Source: Thamnocephalis sphaerospora
Taxonomy: Eukaryota; Zoopagomycota; Zoopagomycetes; Zoopagales; Sigmoideomycetaceae
DNA: 63,948 nucleotides
Assembly (NCBI GenBank): GCA_003614735.1
Contig: KZ992440.1
Coordinates: 1 to 63,948 of the forward strand
Direction of reading: 5' to 3'
Of the stretch, positions 1 through 11,030 are shown in pieces (the first letter of the stretch is position 1; the number at the start of each line of letters is the position of its first letter). The notes under the pieces were generated by a model. That model searched no databases and was not told the DNA's origin. It worked only from the letters and a program-made list of their open reading frames with translations. Made by a program: the position numbers and the translations under genes.

Positions 1-1205
1 CGGGATTCTCTGGTAGGTAGAGCGGTGTTTGGGACAGACAGCAACGACCGATGCTGATGATGGTATTGTGCGACATGCATAGGTGTGGATCTGTCCAATC
101 TGGTCAACATTGCGGCCATTCAAGCGTCGCGCGAGGGCGTACGCGAAGTGTCAATGAAACACTTTGAATTTGCCAAGGACCGGATAATCATGGGCGCCGA
201 GCGTCGCTCCGCCGTGATCACCGACGAAAGCAAGCAAGTGACGGCGTACCATGAGGGCGGCCATGCGCTCGTCGCATACTACACCAAGGGCGCCATGCCC
301 CTTCACAAAGCAACCATTATGCCGCGCGGACAGGCACTTGGTATGGTAGGTACTCATAAACGACCAAGCAGATGCCACTGGGTGCGCTGCTTACGCATTG
401 CGGCGGCGAGCGTAGACGGTGCAGCTGCCAGAGATGGACAAAGACTCGTATACCAAGAGCGAATACCTGGCCATGTTGGACGTGTGCATGGGAGGCCGCG
501 TGGCAGAGGAAATGATTTTTGGCGACGACAATGTCACCTCTGGCGCACACAACGACATTATGAAGGCGACGGCAGTGGCGCGGCGGATGGTCACGCAGTT
601 TGGCATGAGTGAGAATGTACGTGTATATGCGACGACACAGCCGATGGTACGTCACTAACCTGTCGCGGCACTAGGTTGGACCTGTGGCCTACGTGGAGGA
701 AGATATGCCTCAGTTGTCCACCGAAACAAAGCTGCTGATTGAAAAGGAAGTGCGCGTGTTTGTGGAGGTACGTGATCAGTTTGATGCCTGCCGCACTGCA
801 TGCTCGTAGGTAGACTAACCGTAATATCGTGCATGTGCGTGTGTGCACCTACAGCGTGCCAAAGAACGTGCCGAGACGCTGCTACGAGAACACCGTGACG
901 AGCTGGACCGCCTGGCGCGTGCGCTGGTTGAGAATGAGACGTTGAACAGGGAGGAGATTGACTCGGTGCTGAAGGGCGACGGTCCCAAGCGGCCATCTCT
1001 TTCCGAGGAGCTGGAAAAGACGAAAAAGGCGGTTAGCGCGTCTAGCGCGACTGCCAAGAAGCCAGCCGGACGCCCAGACGCCAAGAAGGCAAAGGCCGGT
1101 CAAGAGGCGCGCGACGAGGAGGAGACGGGCACAGCAGTGCATCCGCCGCCTAGTGGCGCACGGCCAGCACCAGGCGCTCAGCGACCGGTTACCGTGCCGC
1201 GGTAG
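1..1205 (+). CDS. YME1: i-AAA mitochondrial protease YME1, C-terminal part (5' truncated)
   Basis: This is the C-terminal half of the FtsH-family ATP-dependent zinc metalloprotease of the mitochondrial inner membrane, with its active site in the intermembrane space. Visible exons are <1..12, 83..345, 416..616, 675..767 and 855..1205. The first 12 bases encode the end of the AAA module (GFSG), followed by DLSNLVN, the zinc-binding HEGGH motif and the family blocks LPEMDK, LDVCMGGRVAEE, DNVTSGA and VTQFGMSE. The glutamate-rich ETLNREEI segment near the end matches YME1 tails. The final 60 or so residues are a Lys/Ala/Pro-rich tail with no family equivalent that I recognise. The ATPase core lies upstream of the window. 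The choice of YME1 over the m-AAA subunits rests on LPEMDK and DVCMGG. The four introns are 58-87 nt. Confidence 0.93.
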
Positions 1206-1604
1206 TATGCTCGATGCTTCTTTGCCCTGTCCGCACATACTGGCGTGTATCCTCCGCCGTCCTATTTTCCCTGCTACATGCGTTCCGTAACTTGGTTGCC
1301 AACAAAATGTGTTTGAAATCAGCCTGATCTTGCAGCTGGCGAGTGCGTGTGGCTCAGTGTGCTGGAGCACGCTGTGCGACTGTTTGTCAATGTGGCGACG
1401 CACCTTTACGCTGCCAACTGTGACGGGCACATGCATCCTCGTGCTCCTTTCATCCACTTTTATCGTCACTAGCCGCACTACCAAGCGCACTCATCCGCGG
1501 CAGCTCGCTTGCCCTGCTCTACCCGTGCCAACGTGGGCATTGTGCCTTGTCTGGGCGCATTCCCCTCCACGCCAGAATAGCTGGGCACGCGCTATACCTG
1601 CAGC
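1206..1604 (+). other. intergenic, YME1 3' / AP-2 mu 5' region
   Basis: About 400 bases between two genes on the same strand. It presumably holds the YME1 terminator and the AP-2 mu promoter. I see no convincing TATA box, RNA gene or extra exon. Confidence 0.5.
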
Positions 1605-3441
1605 ATGATTAGCGCCTTCTTCATCTATAACCTCAAGGGCGACGTGCTCATCTCGCGTCTCTATCGACAGGACTTGCGGTAGGAATGGCCGTGAGAGCAG
1701 GCGAGCTGTTGACGCGCATGACCCGCTGATGCCGCCTGCTTCCTGCGCAGCCGGTCGGTAGCGGACGCGTTTCGCATCCAGGTAATCTCCAACCCAGACG
1801 TGCGGGCGCCCATTATCACGCTCGGCTCCACGTCGTTCTACCATGTGCGTCACGAAAACCTCTATCTGGTGGCGGTGACACGCTGGAATGCCAACGCCGC
1901 CCTGGTCTTTGAGCTCTGTAATCGTGTGGTAGCGCTGGGACGCGGCTATTTCGGCCGACTGGACGAGGATAGCGTCAAGGACAATTTTGTGCTTATCTAC
2001 GAGTTGCTGGACGGTAGGCGGCTGTCTGCCACAGCCCTGAGACCGTCGCTGGCTCGCTGCCGCTAACGCGAGTATGTTTGTATAGAGATTATGGACTTTG
2101 GCTATCCACAAAACGCCGACATTGATACGCTCAAGATGTACATCACGACAGAGGGCGTCAAGTCCGAGCGTGCCCTGGTGCGTGCTGGCGCGCGTTCAGG
2201 ATGGAATGGCGAGCGCGTCTGTGGCTAATACGCACGACCAAACAAGGCGGCATCATCGCGCATCACCACCCAGAGCACCAGCGCTATTACATGGCGGCGA
2301 CCAAACATTCGGTACCGCAAGAACGAAGCGTTTATCGACGTGATCGAGTCGGTCAACATGACCGTGAGCGCCGAAGGCAGGTCGACTTATGCTTGCTAGC
2401 GGACACCAGCGCGTGTTCGCTAACCTATGCTGTGTGCATCGTCGACACGCTTTACAGGCACAGTACTCACCACTGACGTGTCGGGTCAGATTATCATGCG
2501 TGCCTACCTATCGGGCATGCCAGAGTGTAAATTTGGCCTGAACGAGAAGCTCATTCTGGAGCGAGATGCGCTGCAGCGCAACACGTAAGTGCCTGCAGGG
2601 TAGCATGCGAGCTGAACGCGCGTCGTCTGACAGCCCTGTGGCCAGCACAAAACGCAACGACGCCGTGTCCATCGATGACTTTCAGTTTCACCAGTGTGTG
2701 CAGCTGGGCAAGTTTGACACGGAACGTATCATCAGTTTTGTGCCACCGGACGGCGAATTTGAATTGATGCGGTAAGCTTCCGATCAGAGCGCGAAAACAG
2801 CTCGGCCAGAGTACTCACACGGGCTGTGAACCAGGTATCGCACCCGCGAGAATATCAATCTGCCGTTCAAAGTGCGGCCAATGGTAAACGAGATTGGTAA
2901 ACGGCGTGTCGAGTACAACGTACTGGTCCGCGCCACGTTCTCCGATAAGCTGTTTGCCTCGGACGTAGTCATCCGCGTGCCAACACCCCATAATGCGGCT
3001 AGTGCCACCGTGCGTGTGAGCGGCGGCAAGGCAAAGTATATGCCGGAGGAGAACGCGATTGTATGGAAGTACGTATTGGTGGTCGGGCCTGTGAACGGAC
3101 GTGCTCACATACCCTATATGCGCGTACTCGGCAGGATACACCGCTTCCAGGGGCTGTCTGAGTACAGCCTGACCGGCGAGGCGGAGCTGTCGACGCTCAC
3201 GGTACAGAAGGCGTGGTCGCGCCCGCCCATCTCGCTAGACTTTCAGGTACAGCGTGGGCGTGTGCACACACTATCTATCCGCGCCAACTAACACGTGCGC
3301 GGTGTGATTGCACAGGTGCTCATGTTCACGTCGTCTGGCCTGCTGGTCCGGTTCCTCAAAGTGTTTGAGCGCAGCAACTACCAGTCGGTCAAATGGGTGC
3401 GCTACATGACCAAGGCGGGCGCCTACCAAATTCGCTTCTGA
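1605..3441 (+). CDS. apm4: AP-2 complex subunit mu (clathrin adaptor)
   Basis: Medium chain of the AP-2 adaptor, which binds cargo tyrosine motifs and phosphoinositide during clathrin-mediated endocytosis. Model: 1605..1678, 1751..2013, 2086..2177, 2247..2376, 2458..2584, 2634..2771, 2835..3068, 3135..3246, 3316..3441, giving 431 aa, the usual family length (about 435). The N-terminal longin-like part starts MISAFFIYN and contains [10 protein letters not shown]. The C-terminal mu-homology domain starts near residue 170 with [14 protein letters not shown] and contains [30 protein letters not shown] and the end [17 protein letters not shown]-2 is preferred over AP-1 because of MISAFF and DFGYPQN. 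Phase only fits if intron 4 (2377..2457) is a GC-AG intron (donor gcaggt). The other eight introns are GT-AG, and phases agree throughout. Confidence 0.95.
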
Positions 3442-4028
3442 GCATGCCGGGCCGGTATCGCCGCCAGTGCTACACGTCTAATAGCTACCGTTGCTGTCTA
3501 CCATTTCCCAGTGCTATCGTGTTCACATACCTTGAACACCGCTAAAAGAAAATGTGGCGGAGTGGCGTCGGATTCAAGCAATGCAGCTGGGCGGAGGTTT
3601 CGCTTTGCCTCACTGAGCGAATCAGTAATGCGCATGTGGACAACATTTCAACGTATGATAGCTGTCATCTAAACTGTTTTGCGCTCTACTGTTCACCATG
3701 CAGCGCTCGCTATTCGACGAAACACGATCAATGCAGCAGCGTCACCAGCATAAAAGCCGCCGTCTTTTTGCTGACAAAAGCATCTCGACACGCTTTAAGC
3801 CTATCCATCCCACTACTCGCTGCAAGTAGCGCTACAACCACTGTCGCCGGCCTGTTCTATACTCGTTCGATACGATCGACGCCCGCGACGCCTTGTCCTA
3901 TACACCTCCAACGCAGCCAGCTCACAAAGCAAACGCCAGCCGCTTGCACCTGTGCCCTGTCCTTTTTCTTACCGTGTACGAGAAACCGGTTGTTCTCGTC
4001 GCATCCCTACTATAGCCTGCTTGCAATC
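3442..4028 (+). other. promoter region of the small secreted protein
   Basis: Between AP-2 mu and the secreted protein. The frame of the downstream gene stays open from 3552, but the stretch lacks protein-like character and the signal peptide begins at 4029, so I read it as promoter and 5' leader. AT-rich patches such as cataaaagcc near 3750 could be a TATA element. Confidence 0.4.
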
Positions 4029-4427
4029 ATGCGTGCCTTTACTGCTCTGATGACGCTTGCCGCTGCCGCGGTCGGCATGATGTCGCATACTGCCGATGCG
4101 TCGGCCGTCTCGCTGCTCAAGCGCGGTGACGGCACCTACTACAACATGGAAGGTGGCTACACTGCTTGCGGTGAGAAGCACACCGACGACGAGTTCTATG
4201 CCGCCGTGGCGCCCTCCTGGTTCACCACCGGCAACCCCAACCACGACCCAATCTGCAAAAAGTGCGCCGTGGTCAATGGTCCCAAGGGCCAGGTCAAGGT
4301 CCACATCAACGACATCTGCCCGCCGTGTACCCGCGAGAGCATTGATCTGACGCCAGCCGCCTTTGATCAGATTGCCGACCGGGTGGACGGCCGGGTGCCG
4401 ATCACCTGGGAGCTTGTTGACTGCTGA
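4029..4427 (+). CDS. small secreted double-psi beta-barrel (RlpA/expansin-like) protein
   Basis: A 132-aa secreted protein. Residues 1 to about 24 are a signal peptide with a hydrophobic core (LMTLAAAAVGMM), and a possible Lys-Arg processing site (LLKR) follows. The mature part has the double-psi beta-barrel pattern of RlpA, expansin and kiwellin-type proteins: GTYYNMEGGYTACG, then DPICKKCAVVNGPKG, VHINDICPPC and the closing SIDLTPAAFDQIA ... VPITWELVDC. Six cysteines fit disulfides. Fungal members act on or near cell walls or as secreted effectors; the actual substrate here cannot be told. Start chosen at the ATG opening the signal peptide. No introns. An AATAAA-like signal (ccaaataaatg) follows at about 4456. 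Confidence 0.88.
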   Translation: MRAFTALMTLAAAAVGMMSHTADASAVSLLKRGDGTYYNMEGGYTACGEKHTDDEFYAAVAPSWFTTGNPNHDPICKKCAVVNGPKGQVKVHINDICPPCTRESIDLTPAAFDQIADRVDGRVPITWELVDC

Positions 4428-5207
4428 GCAGCCGATACGCTGTGTAGATAGACGCGCCAAATAAATGTCGCGTACCTAGAAACTGTTGCACCAATGAGTG
4501 TGTCAATGTCCTGCAGAAGGATGTTTTACCGTCCCGCGGGAACCAGTTTGCATTGCCACGCGCTCCAGCCGCCTATCCTCCCAAACTGTGCATGCTCGCA
4601 TCCAAGCAGCGCCGGTCGGTCGTGCAGTAAACGTTCGACGGTCTATAGTCAGCTGCCGCTGATGTGACGGGTATTTGGTAGTGCAAATGAGCCGAAACGG
4701 AAGCTGCAGTCGCTTCCTTTGCGAAGGCCAATTCGTAAGGTGGGCGACTGTGTGTGTGTGACGTGGTAGCTGCTGCTTTCGCCGCCCAGTGTTTACCAGC
4801 GTTTTCTATCGCAAAAACCTGACTCGACCCTCATTTCGCTCCGTAACCACCGCCACATTTAGGCAAGACTTTGTGCGTACTGTCAACAAGTGTAAGTGTA
4901 TGCCAATGGCACAGCTGGTCCGTGCGCTCTGCCTTCCAGCCCGCTGAGCATCGACACTGGGTGGCAGGCGTTCACGTGGCTCATGTACAAAGTGTACAAG
5001 GCGTAGAAATCGACCGCCAAGAACACGGTTTTGCAGGACAACGCAGCGCACAGCTGTCGGGCGTTAGCGCGGTCACCAATCTAAAGCGTCAAGCCGCAGT
5101 TGAGAATCGGCAAACGCCGCGGCTGATTCCAGCAATACTAAAAGCAGTCAGACGTCCGTGCGCGCGTACGAGAAGACTGGCATCGTCTACTCAAGCTGCC
5201 TATCCCT
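4428..5207. other. intergenic region upstream of arrestin gene 1
   Basis: 780 bases with no gene I can support. It probably holds the 3' end of the secreted-protein transcript and the arrestin promoter. Open frames here (for example 4871-5230) have no family signature and no clear splice link to a neighbour. Confidence 0.45.
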
Positions 5208-7385
5208 ATGGGACCTCGCATCACCTTTGAGCCAGAGCCTGACGACGAAGGCGACATTGCGTTGGACCAGGAGACAGCGTCAGACGACGAGTTACAACGA
5301 CACGAAACGCGCGGACATACACTGGCACACCTGCCGCGTCGGCACGATCGTTCTGCTAGCCAGCCGCTGCTAACGACAATACATCGTCATTTTGATCACA
5401 TTCTGACGCCACAGCCGGACAGCTGGAGCTCATACGCTGGCGAATCAGGGAATGCTCGTACCAGCGATAGCAGAGATGGCAATGGCAACAACGACGACGA
5501 CAACGACGACGATGCCGACGACGGCGTTGAGGATGATGGCAGTGCTGGTAACGACGGAGCAGAGGATAGCGAGCGGAGAGAGGTGGCTGGAAGACGCCGT
5601 ATTGCCGAAAGTCGAGCACGCTTATCGGCGTCGCCTTACCATCATCCGCGCGGGACGCAGTCTGCTATTAACCTGGGCGCAGTTGCTTTGCAAAGCGGCA
5701 ATACGCGTCGAGGCCACTACAATGAGCGTCTCGTCCGCGGTATGCTAGGACGCACGCCTACGGCAGTCTGTGGCCGGATACGCATTACCTGGGATGGCCG
5801 ACAGCCGCCACGCCAACGCCGGCGAAACGCCAGCACGTCCACAGCGGATGCGCACAGTCTGTGCTGGCCAGAGTCGGTGACAGTATGCTTGCGCGGCATT
5901 CTCAAGACTACATGGTCCTACACGATGGAGTTTCGCTTTGTGTCTGGGGTAAAGCAGAAGGTGCTAGACGTATCGCAGGTTGTATGGCAGCACAAGGATT
6001 CCGGTCAAGCCACCGACCAGCCACGGCCGCAGTTTGACGAGGAGACGCAAACGTACACGCTGCTGATCCCATTTTACATTCCGCTACCAGGGACGCTGCC
6101 CAGCTCATACCAGACCAGCCATGCGTACATCAAGTACACGCTCAGTGCAACATTACGGCACAATATGCGTGGTTTTCTGCCTTTCCCAGTCACCCTGTCA
6201 ACTAGCGCGTCACGTGAGGTGATGCTTCGGCGTTGGGCAGACAACGCGCAGTCGCGCTGGCATCAGCGAGTAGTACGCGAGTCGACTGCATCGCAGGCAG
6301 CACGGCTCGGCTATGCGTACACCGTGTATATGCCGCGCGCTGGCTTTGGCCCTGGCGACACGATCGTTGCCGAAGTGTGTGTCGGGCCTGGTCGAAGCTC
6401 GCTACCAGCATCTGCAATCTACGTCGTTGCTGGCACGGCTTCACCCGATGCTAGCCAGGGTATGTCTGCAGTAGGTTCCAGCACGCAGCGCAACAGAGGG
6501 TCATACGAAAGGCAGCGTGCAGCCGAAACAGAGCGCCGCAATCGGCGAAAATCGCTCGCTTCAGCGTATCGCCAGCAGCAGCGTCCTACACTCGCCAGCG
6601 TGTTGGAGCAGATTGTTTCCGCAAGAACCGATAGCTCAGCAGCCGCGCAGGTGCCTTCTGAGCCACCACAGTATCCACCCTCGCCAGCACCGACCCATAG
6701 TCATCCATCCGTGCACGCGCGCAGCACCTCTCAGCCGCTGCTTACCATTACAACGACGCCGCCGCTTGACGTGGCTCCGGCCGGCAGCGGCGCATCACCC
6801 ACTAGCACCGCCTCGCCTGACCGACCCAACAGCGCACCCACATATACTACTACTGGTCCCTTGGTCTCGCCCATATCTCCCACTTCGCTGGCCAGCAATG
6901 ACCCTCTTTACTCCTTCTCGGACATCTCGTTACGCAAAGTAACGCTCGTGCTGAAGCGCCGAGAGCGTATAGTTCGCCAACCTCATGTTGTAGAAAAGAC
7001 CAGCATATGCCGAACGGTCGATGGTTCGCCCACGCATAATGCCGCCGACAACCTCTTTCACCGTGTCATCACCCTGCCGGTGCCGCATAACCTACCGCCA
7101 ACGCTCGCAATGTCCAATGTTGCAGTCAGCTACACGTTGCACATTCGACTGTCGATGCGCAATGCGTCCGACACCGAGATAGAAGTGCCGGTCAAAGTGA
7201 TGGCAGTCTCACGTACGGAACGTCGCGCAGAGATGCGCCATAGACACTCTATCGCCGTTATCAACCCTGCCACACCGTATCCGGGCAGCGGGGGCGACGA
7301 CGGTCTTCCCATCGAGCATCCTCCTCCTCCACCTTATCGGCCTCCGCCACCTCTATCACCACCGCCGCCGCCATTCCAAGTTTAG
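5208..7385 (+). CDS. alpha-arrestin-like protein 1 (ART-type ubiquitin ligase adaptor)
   Basis: A 725-aa intronless protein. The first 180 residues are acidic and disordered (a run of D/N/G near residues 85-110). An arrestin fold then follows: the N-domain around residues 185-350 (SVTVCLRGILKTTWSYTMEF, FYIPLPGTLPSSYQTSHAYIKYTLSATL) and the C-domain beginning near YTVYMPRAGFGPGDTIVAEV. A Ser/Pro/Thr-rich insert (about residues 430-550) interrupts the C-domain, which resumes with KVTLVLKRRERIV and VSYTLHIRLSM. The last 25 residues are proline-rich (PPPPPYRPP). PPxY-type motifs (EPPQYPP, PPPPPYRPP) are what fungal alpha-arrestins use to recruit Rsp5/NEDD4 ligases to plasma-membrane transporters. 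A paralogue lies at 21123-23687 on the other strand. Confidence 0.85.
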   Translation: MGPRITFEPEPDDEGDIALDQETASDDELQRHETRGHTLAHLPRRHDRSASQPLLTTIHRHFDHILTPQPDSWSSYAGESGNARTSDSRDGNGNNDDDNDDDADDGVEDDGSAGNDGAEDSERREVAGRRRIAESRARLSASPYHHPRGTQSAINLGAVALQSGNTRRGHYNERLVRGMLGRTPTAVCGRIRITWDGRQPPRQRRRNASTSTADAHSLCWPESVTVCLRGILKTTWSYTMEFRFVSGVKQKVLDVSQVVWQHKDSGQATDQPRPQFDEETQTYTLLIPFYIPLPGTLPSSYQTSHAYIKYTLSATLRHNMRGFLPFPVTLSTSASREVMLRRWADNAQSRWHQRVVRESTASQAARLGYAYTVYMPRAGFGPGDTIVAEVCVGPGRSSLPASAIYVVAGTASPDASQGMSAVGSSTQRNRGSYERQRAAETERRNRRKSLASAYRQQQRPTLASVLEQIVSARTDSSAAAQVPSEPPQYPPSPAPTHSHPSVHARSTSQPLLTITTTPPLDVAPAGSGASPTSTASPDRPNSAPTYTTTGPLVSPISPTSLASNDPLYSFSDISLRKVTLVLKRRERIVRQPHVVEKTSICRTVDGSPTHNAADNLFHRVITLPVPHNLPPTLAMSNVAVSYTLHIRLSMRNASDTEIEVPVKVMAVSRTERRAEMRHRHSIAVINPATPYPGSGGDDGLPIEHPPPPPYRPPPPLSPPPPPFQV

Positions 7386-7489
7386 TATTCACTGTTTGAT
7401 TATTGACGACGCTATACGCTTGCATATACAAAACAAACGATAGCGTTTTTTTCCATTCTATTGGTTAGCCCATCGGCCTGTGCAGCCCG

Positions 7490-8820
7490 CTAGGACTCGT
7501 ACTGCTGCAACTTCCATAGAGCCATAGCCAGCGGCTGCGTTCTATCGGTAGCCATTAAAGCCAGCGTGAATGTTCGCTGATCATGCCTCCGAAGACCAAG
7601 AGCAGTGCGCAAACCATGCAGCTGCCTTGATTCCAGTAGACGGCCCAAGTCATGGTGAGGCAGATGCTGCGATGATGTCTGAACATTACCCGCAAAAGAC
7701 GATGACGGCGATATGGTACCATCTTCAGCGGCCACATTCTCAAGCACCGGTGGGAGGGTCATATAGCATGCTGCAAGTCGACCATCTATTCGCCATGGAG
7801 GCGTAGCATTGTTCTCCAAGTGTAAGCGCGCAAATGGCGCATGGGCCTGCGGAAGGAAAAGCCTAGGATGCGGCTCTCCTGGCGTCGGCTGGACATTGTC
7901 TAGGCTTGCCGACGCACCTGTTGCTTCGCCAGCTGGACTGCCGTCCTGAGAGGACGCGGCCCTAATCTTTTTCGCCCGACTGTGCTCCCGCATCCACCAT
8001 AGCACGGTGGAACGACATAGACGTGTAAACTTGGCGACAATATCGTCTCTCATCAGACAAGCAATGTGCTCGTCAATATCCGGCCTTATGTATGCGCCAG
8101 CTGCAAGGCGCTCGGAGAATCCTACGCAGCGTTCAAATAATAATGAGCATTCACACGCCCACTCATCCGCCTCATCTCGTTGCTGATGTCTGGCTTACGT
8201 TCGCGCACCAGCCTGCGTATAATCGGCCGACGTGCTGTAATCCATTTCCCCAGTCCGGATCGCTTTGGCGCTGTACCCACACCGTCAGACACAAGCCAGA
8301 TGCGTCCTGTACTCGCATCTTGTGCACGTATAAAGCGGATCATCAGCGCTATGTACATCCGCGTCAGTTTTACGTAAGTAAACTGCTGCTGCCCTCAAGT
8401 TTCCTGCACCGCTCACCACTGGGCTGCATGCGCCTTGTATAGAGACAGAGACGTAGTGGGGACTCTAGTATAGACGCTGTCACCAAGGTCGTCTCACCAG
8501 ACATTAGCGACGCCAGCGTAGACATGCTCTAGCTGTCCAGTACCATAGGGATCCACGCGGAATTCTCGCTCAGCTTCCGTCAGCGCCTCCTGCGATTTAG
8601 CCGGCAGCAATCTTGGTTTGCGTCTTGGCCGAGTGGTCAGGTGGCTGTCGGCTATTGTGAAATGAGTACGCTCCAGTACGCCCCCAGCTCCGGACACGAA
8701 CACCGGCGCGCGCCAGCGTACTGCACCGAACGTCGGGCTGAGCACGCGCGGCACTAGCAGGCAGGTACGGCAGGAGAGCATGGCAAAAGACAACAACCAG
8801 TGTGTTTTGGAAATGCGCAT
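7490..8820 (-). CDS. unrecognised protein, probably mitochondrial
   Basis: I do not recognise the family. Best model on the minus strand: 8498..8820, 8417..8433, 8157..8348, 7490..8100, giving 380 aa. The second exon is only 17 nt but fits phase on both sides. The N-terminus is rich in Arg, Ser and hydrophobic residues with no acidic residue for about 45 positions (MRISKTHWLLSFAML ... RVLSPTFGAVRWRAP), as in mitochondrial presequences. The middle (DPYGTGQLEHVYAG, TGRIWLVSDGVGT, ARRPIIRRL) and the C-terminal block (PWRIDGRLAACYMTLPP) look like folded protein. The last junction is uncertain: acceptors 21 nt apart both keep the frame. The gene starts only 36 bp downstream of the dehydrogenase stop, so its promoter must overlap that gene's 3' end. 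Confidence 0.6.
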
Positions 8821-8856
8821 GCGCGTTTGTGTGCGTGCGTTTATTTCTTTCTCACT

Positions 8857-10943
8857 TTACTGTCCCTTGGACTGGAGACGCGCAAGCCACGCTTCACTAC
8901 GCACCAGTCCATAGATGATGTCCTTGGAGCGATGGCCCCAGATTGGATGCAGCTGGTAGGAACGCTCTTCGGCCACCTTGAGCGCAATCTGTTGCAAAAT
9001 CCGATAGATAAGCAATGAGGAAATGCACATCACAATCGCATATATTCCCAATGCTTACCTCCTGCGAGGTCTTGCCCGTCGCATCCGCCTCGCATAGTAC
9101 CGATCGCGCTAGATTATAAATGGCATTGCTCCACTCATTGCCCAAGTGCTTTTCAATGTTTGGATCTGGCGATACATAACCGGCTGCTTCATCAGCACAC
9201 TGCACGATACCCTGTATGCATACGCTTGACGTTAAAACACGCTGCTATCGTGCCTACAACCACCATTCTGCCCGTAAACCCACCATACGGTTGACCAAAA
9301 AATCTTGATATGGCAGCAGAACCACGTCCATGCACAGCCTATAGTTAGAATCAAGTTTGATGGGTAACCATGCTGCATTTGCCCACTACCTACCGGGGAC
9401 ATAGCAAATGCCGTGCTTCTTGAGCAGCTTTGCATCCGTGTCAAGGCTGGCCAGCTGATTGTTGGCTGCGCCACATACAATTGGTGCACGAATCTTTGGA
9501 ATTGTATCGATGGATAGAATGCCGCCCGTGGCGCACGGACACACAACGTCGCATTCGGTGAAAAGAATGCTCAGATCGCCGCGCTTCACATGTTGCAGCT
9601 TAACACGATCGCCGCGAGGAAGCTGCTGGATGTAGGTGGCAGCAGTCTTTAGGCGTGGTGTATCCACATCAGCTGCGATGATCTGTTGCACATTCTTGGA
9701 CAGCAGAAACTCGATCAGCGGTAGGCCGACGTGACCGACGCCCTAAAAAGTATGTTATCGAGCCTAGTCAGTCGACGCCGCCATTGCAAATGGCTCAGTA
9801 AGCGCCTACTTGAACGGCAACCGTGCTGCCCGCTAGCTGCTTGCCAAGATGGTCGAATGCTGCCTCAATACCACGAATCACACCGCGTGCCTGCCGAGCT
9901 GTATTAGCCACACTGCTCTGGTGCATCCACACTCGCTTGACCCACCGTAGGCACACTTGGATTGCCACTGCCGCCCAGATCCGTCGGAATGCAGGTGGTA
10001 AACCGCGTCTGCGAAAACAGTGCCTTCATATCTCGCACTGCACAGCCAAGTCGCACCGTTAGCTGGCTGTGGTGCCGCATTGCCAGTGGCACACGTGTAC
10101 TTGCCGCTGGTGCCAACATCCTCGGCGGTAACGTAGCAACCATTCAGCGCACTGAGGCAGGTAACGGGATCAGTCTGGTAACTATGTGTAGCCGGCATGG
10201 AGTCTCACCTCATAAAAGCGCCGTACTCCTCATAAACCGTCTGGCGTTCCTCGGCCGTATCTTCGTGGCGGCTGCGAGCGAATGCATGAGCCAATGGCTT
10301 AAGCATGGACAAAAGCGATCACTTACAGACCGCAACCTGTGTTGCGTGCCATGACGCCCTTGCCGCCGCCCCACCATATTTCAGCGAGTGCATTCTACGC
10401 ACGAAATAATAGGTTAGTCTCATTGTCGTTGGCTATATGGCGCACAGATTACCTTATGGGTCATGCCCTTGCCCAGACGCAGACCATCGCGGAACCACGC
10501 TTCCACCGTGTCATATGACCAGTTGCGCACCTAGCACGCAAACACAAGCTAAGTGGGACGGTGGGGATGTGCATGCCCAACATGTCTGACTCACACCGCC
10601 AGCTGCTGGACCACGGCAAGTACGATGGACAAAGGCTCCCTGCTCGAGCACCGAGTAAGCCTTGGAAACCGACAAGACTCTACATCGCGCTGTCAGGGCC
10701 ACCTGCCTGTAGCACACCGCTGCGTGGCCCGACCTGCGCAAACACGCCTTCGTGGCCCTCAAAGTCCGTCGCTTCATGGAAAAAGTAGTCGGCGAGCGGC
10801 TGCAGGAGCGGGTGAGATGCTACAAAGCGCGCACCCGCAGTGCTAGTTTCCAGCACAAAGTGGAACGTGGTGATACCATGCGCGCGAAGCAGCGCAAGGA
10901 ACGCATCCAGCGTCAGTAGCAGGATATCTGGCTTATTGGTCAT
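8857..10943 (-). CDS. Leu/Val/Phe dehydrogenase-like NAD(P)-dependent amino acid dehydrogenase
   Basis: Oxidative deamination of a branched or aromatic amino acid is the family reaction. Model (minus): 10707..10943, 10595..10639, 10453..10530, 10327..10394, 10209..10271, 10105..10151, 9946..10037, 9810..9890, 9394..9742, 9284..9303, 9059..9211, 8857..8988, giving 454 aa. After an unusual N-terminus of about 75 residues come FVHRTCRGPAAGGV, GMTHKNA and WWGGGKGVM (the two active-site lysines known from leucine dehydrogenase), CYVTAEDVGT (catalytic Asp), TDLGGSGNPSVPTARGV, the Rossmann motif VQGVGHVGLPL, CPCATGGILS and CGAANNQLA. It ends VPDFLVNRMGIVQCADE. Two introns require GC donors (10706 gcaggt; 10104 gcaagt), and exon 10 is only 20 nt. 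The family is mainly bacterial; an exact substrate cannot be assigned. Confidence 0.9.
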
Positions 10944-11030
10944 GGTTACTGCGGCGACGACAATAGCGGCGGAAACAAGAAGCGATGAAAGTCGGTTGCC
11001 ACGTCAGCTCGTCGAGCGCGCAACACTCTA

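Noticed and set aside
2201-2476. Separate small genes within the AP-2 mu region
   Set aside because: Frames around the introns of one gene; the exons join into a complete, conserved mu subunit.
3552-4028. N-terminal extension of the secreted double-psi-barrel protein
   Set aside because: The frame is open, but the stretch has no protein-like features and would bury the signal peptide that begins at 4029.
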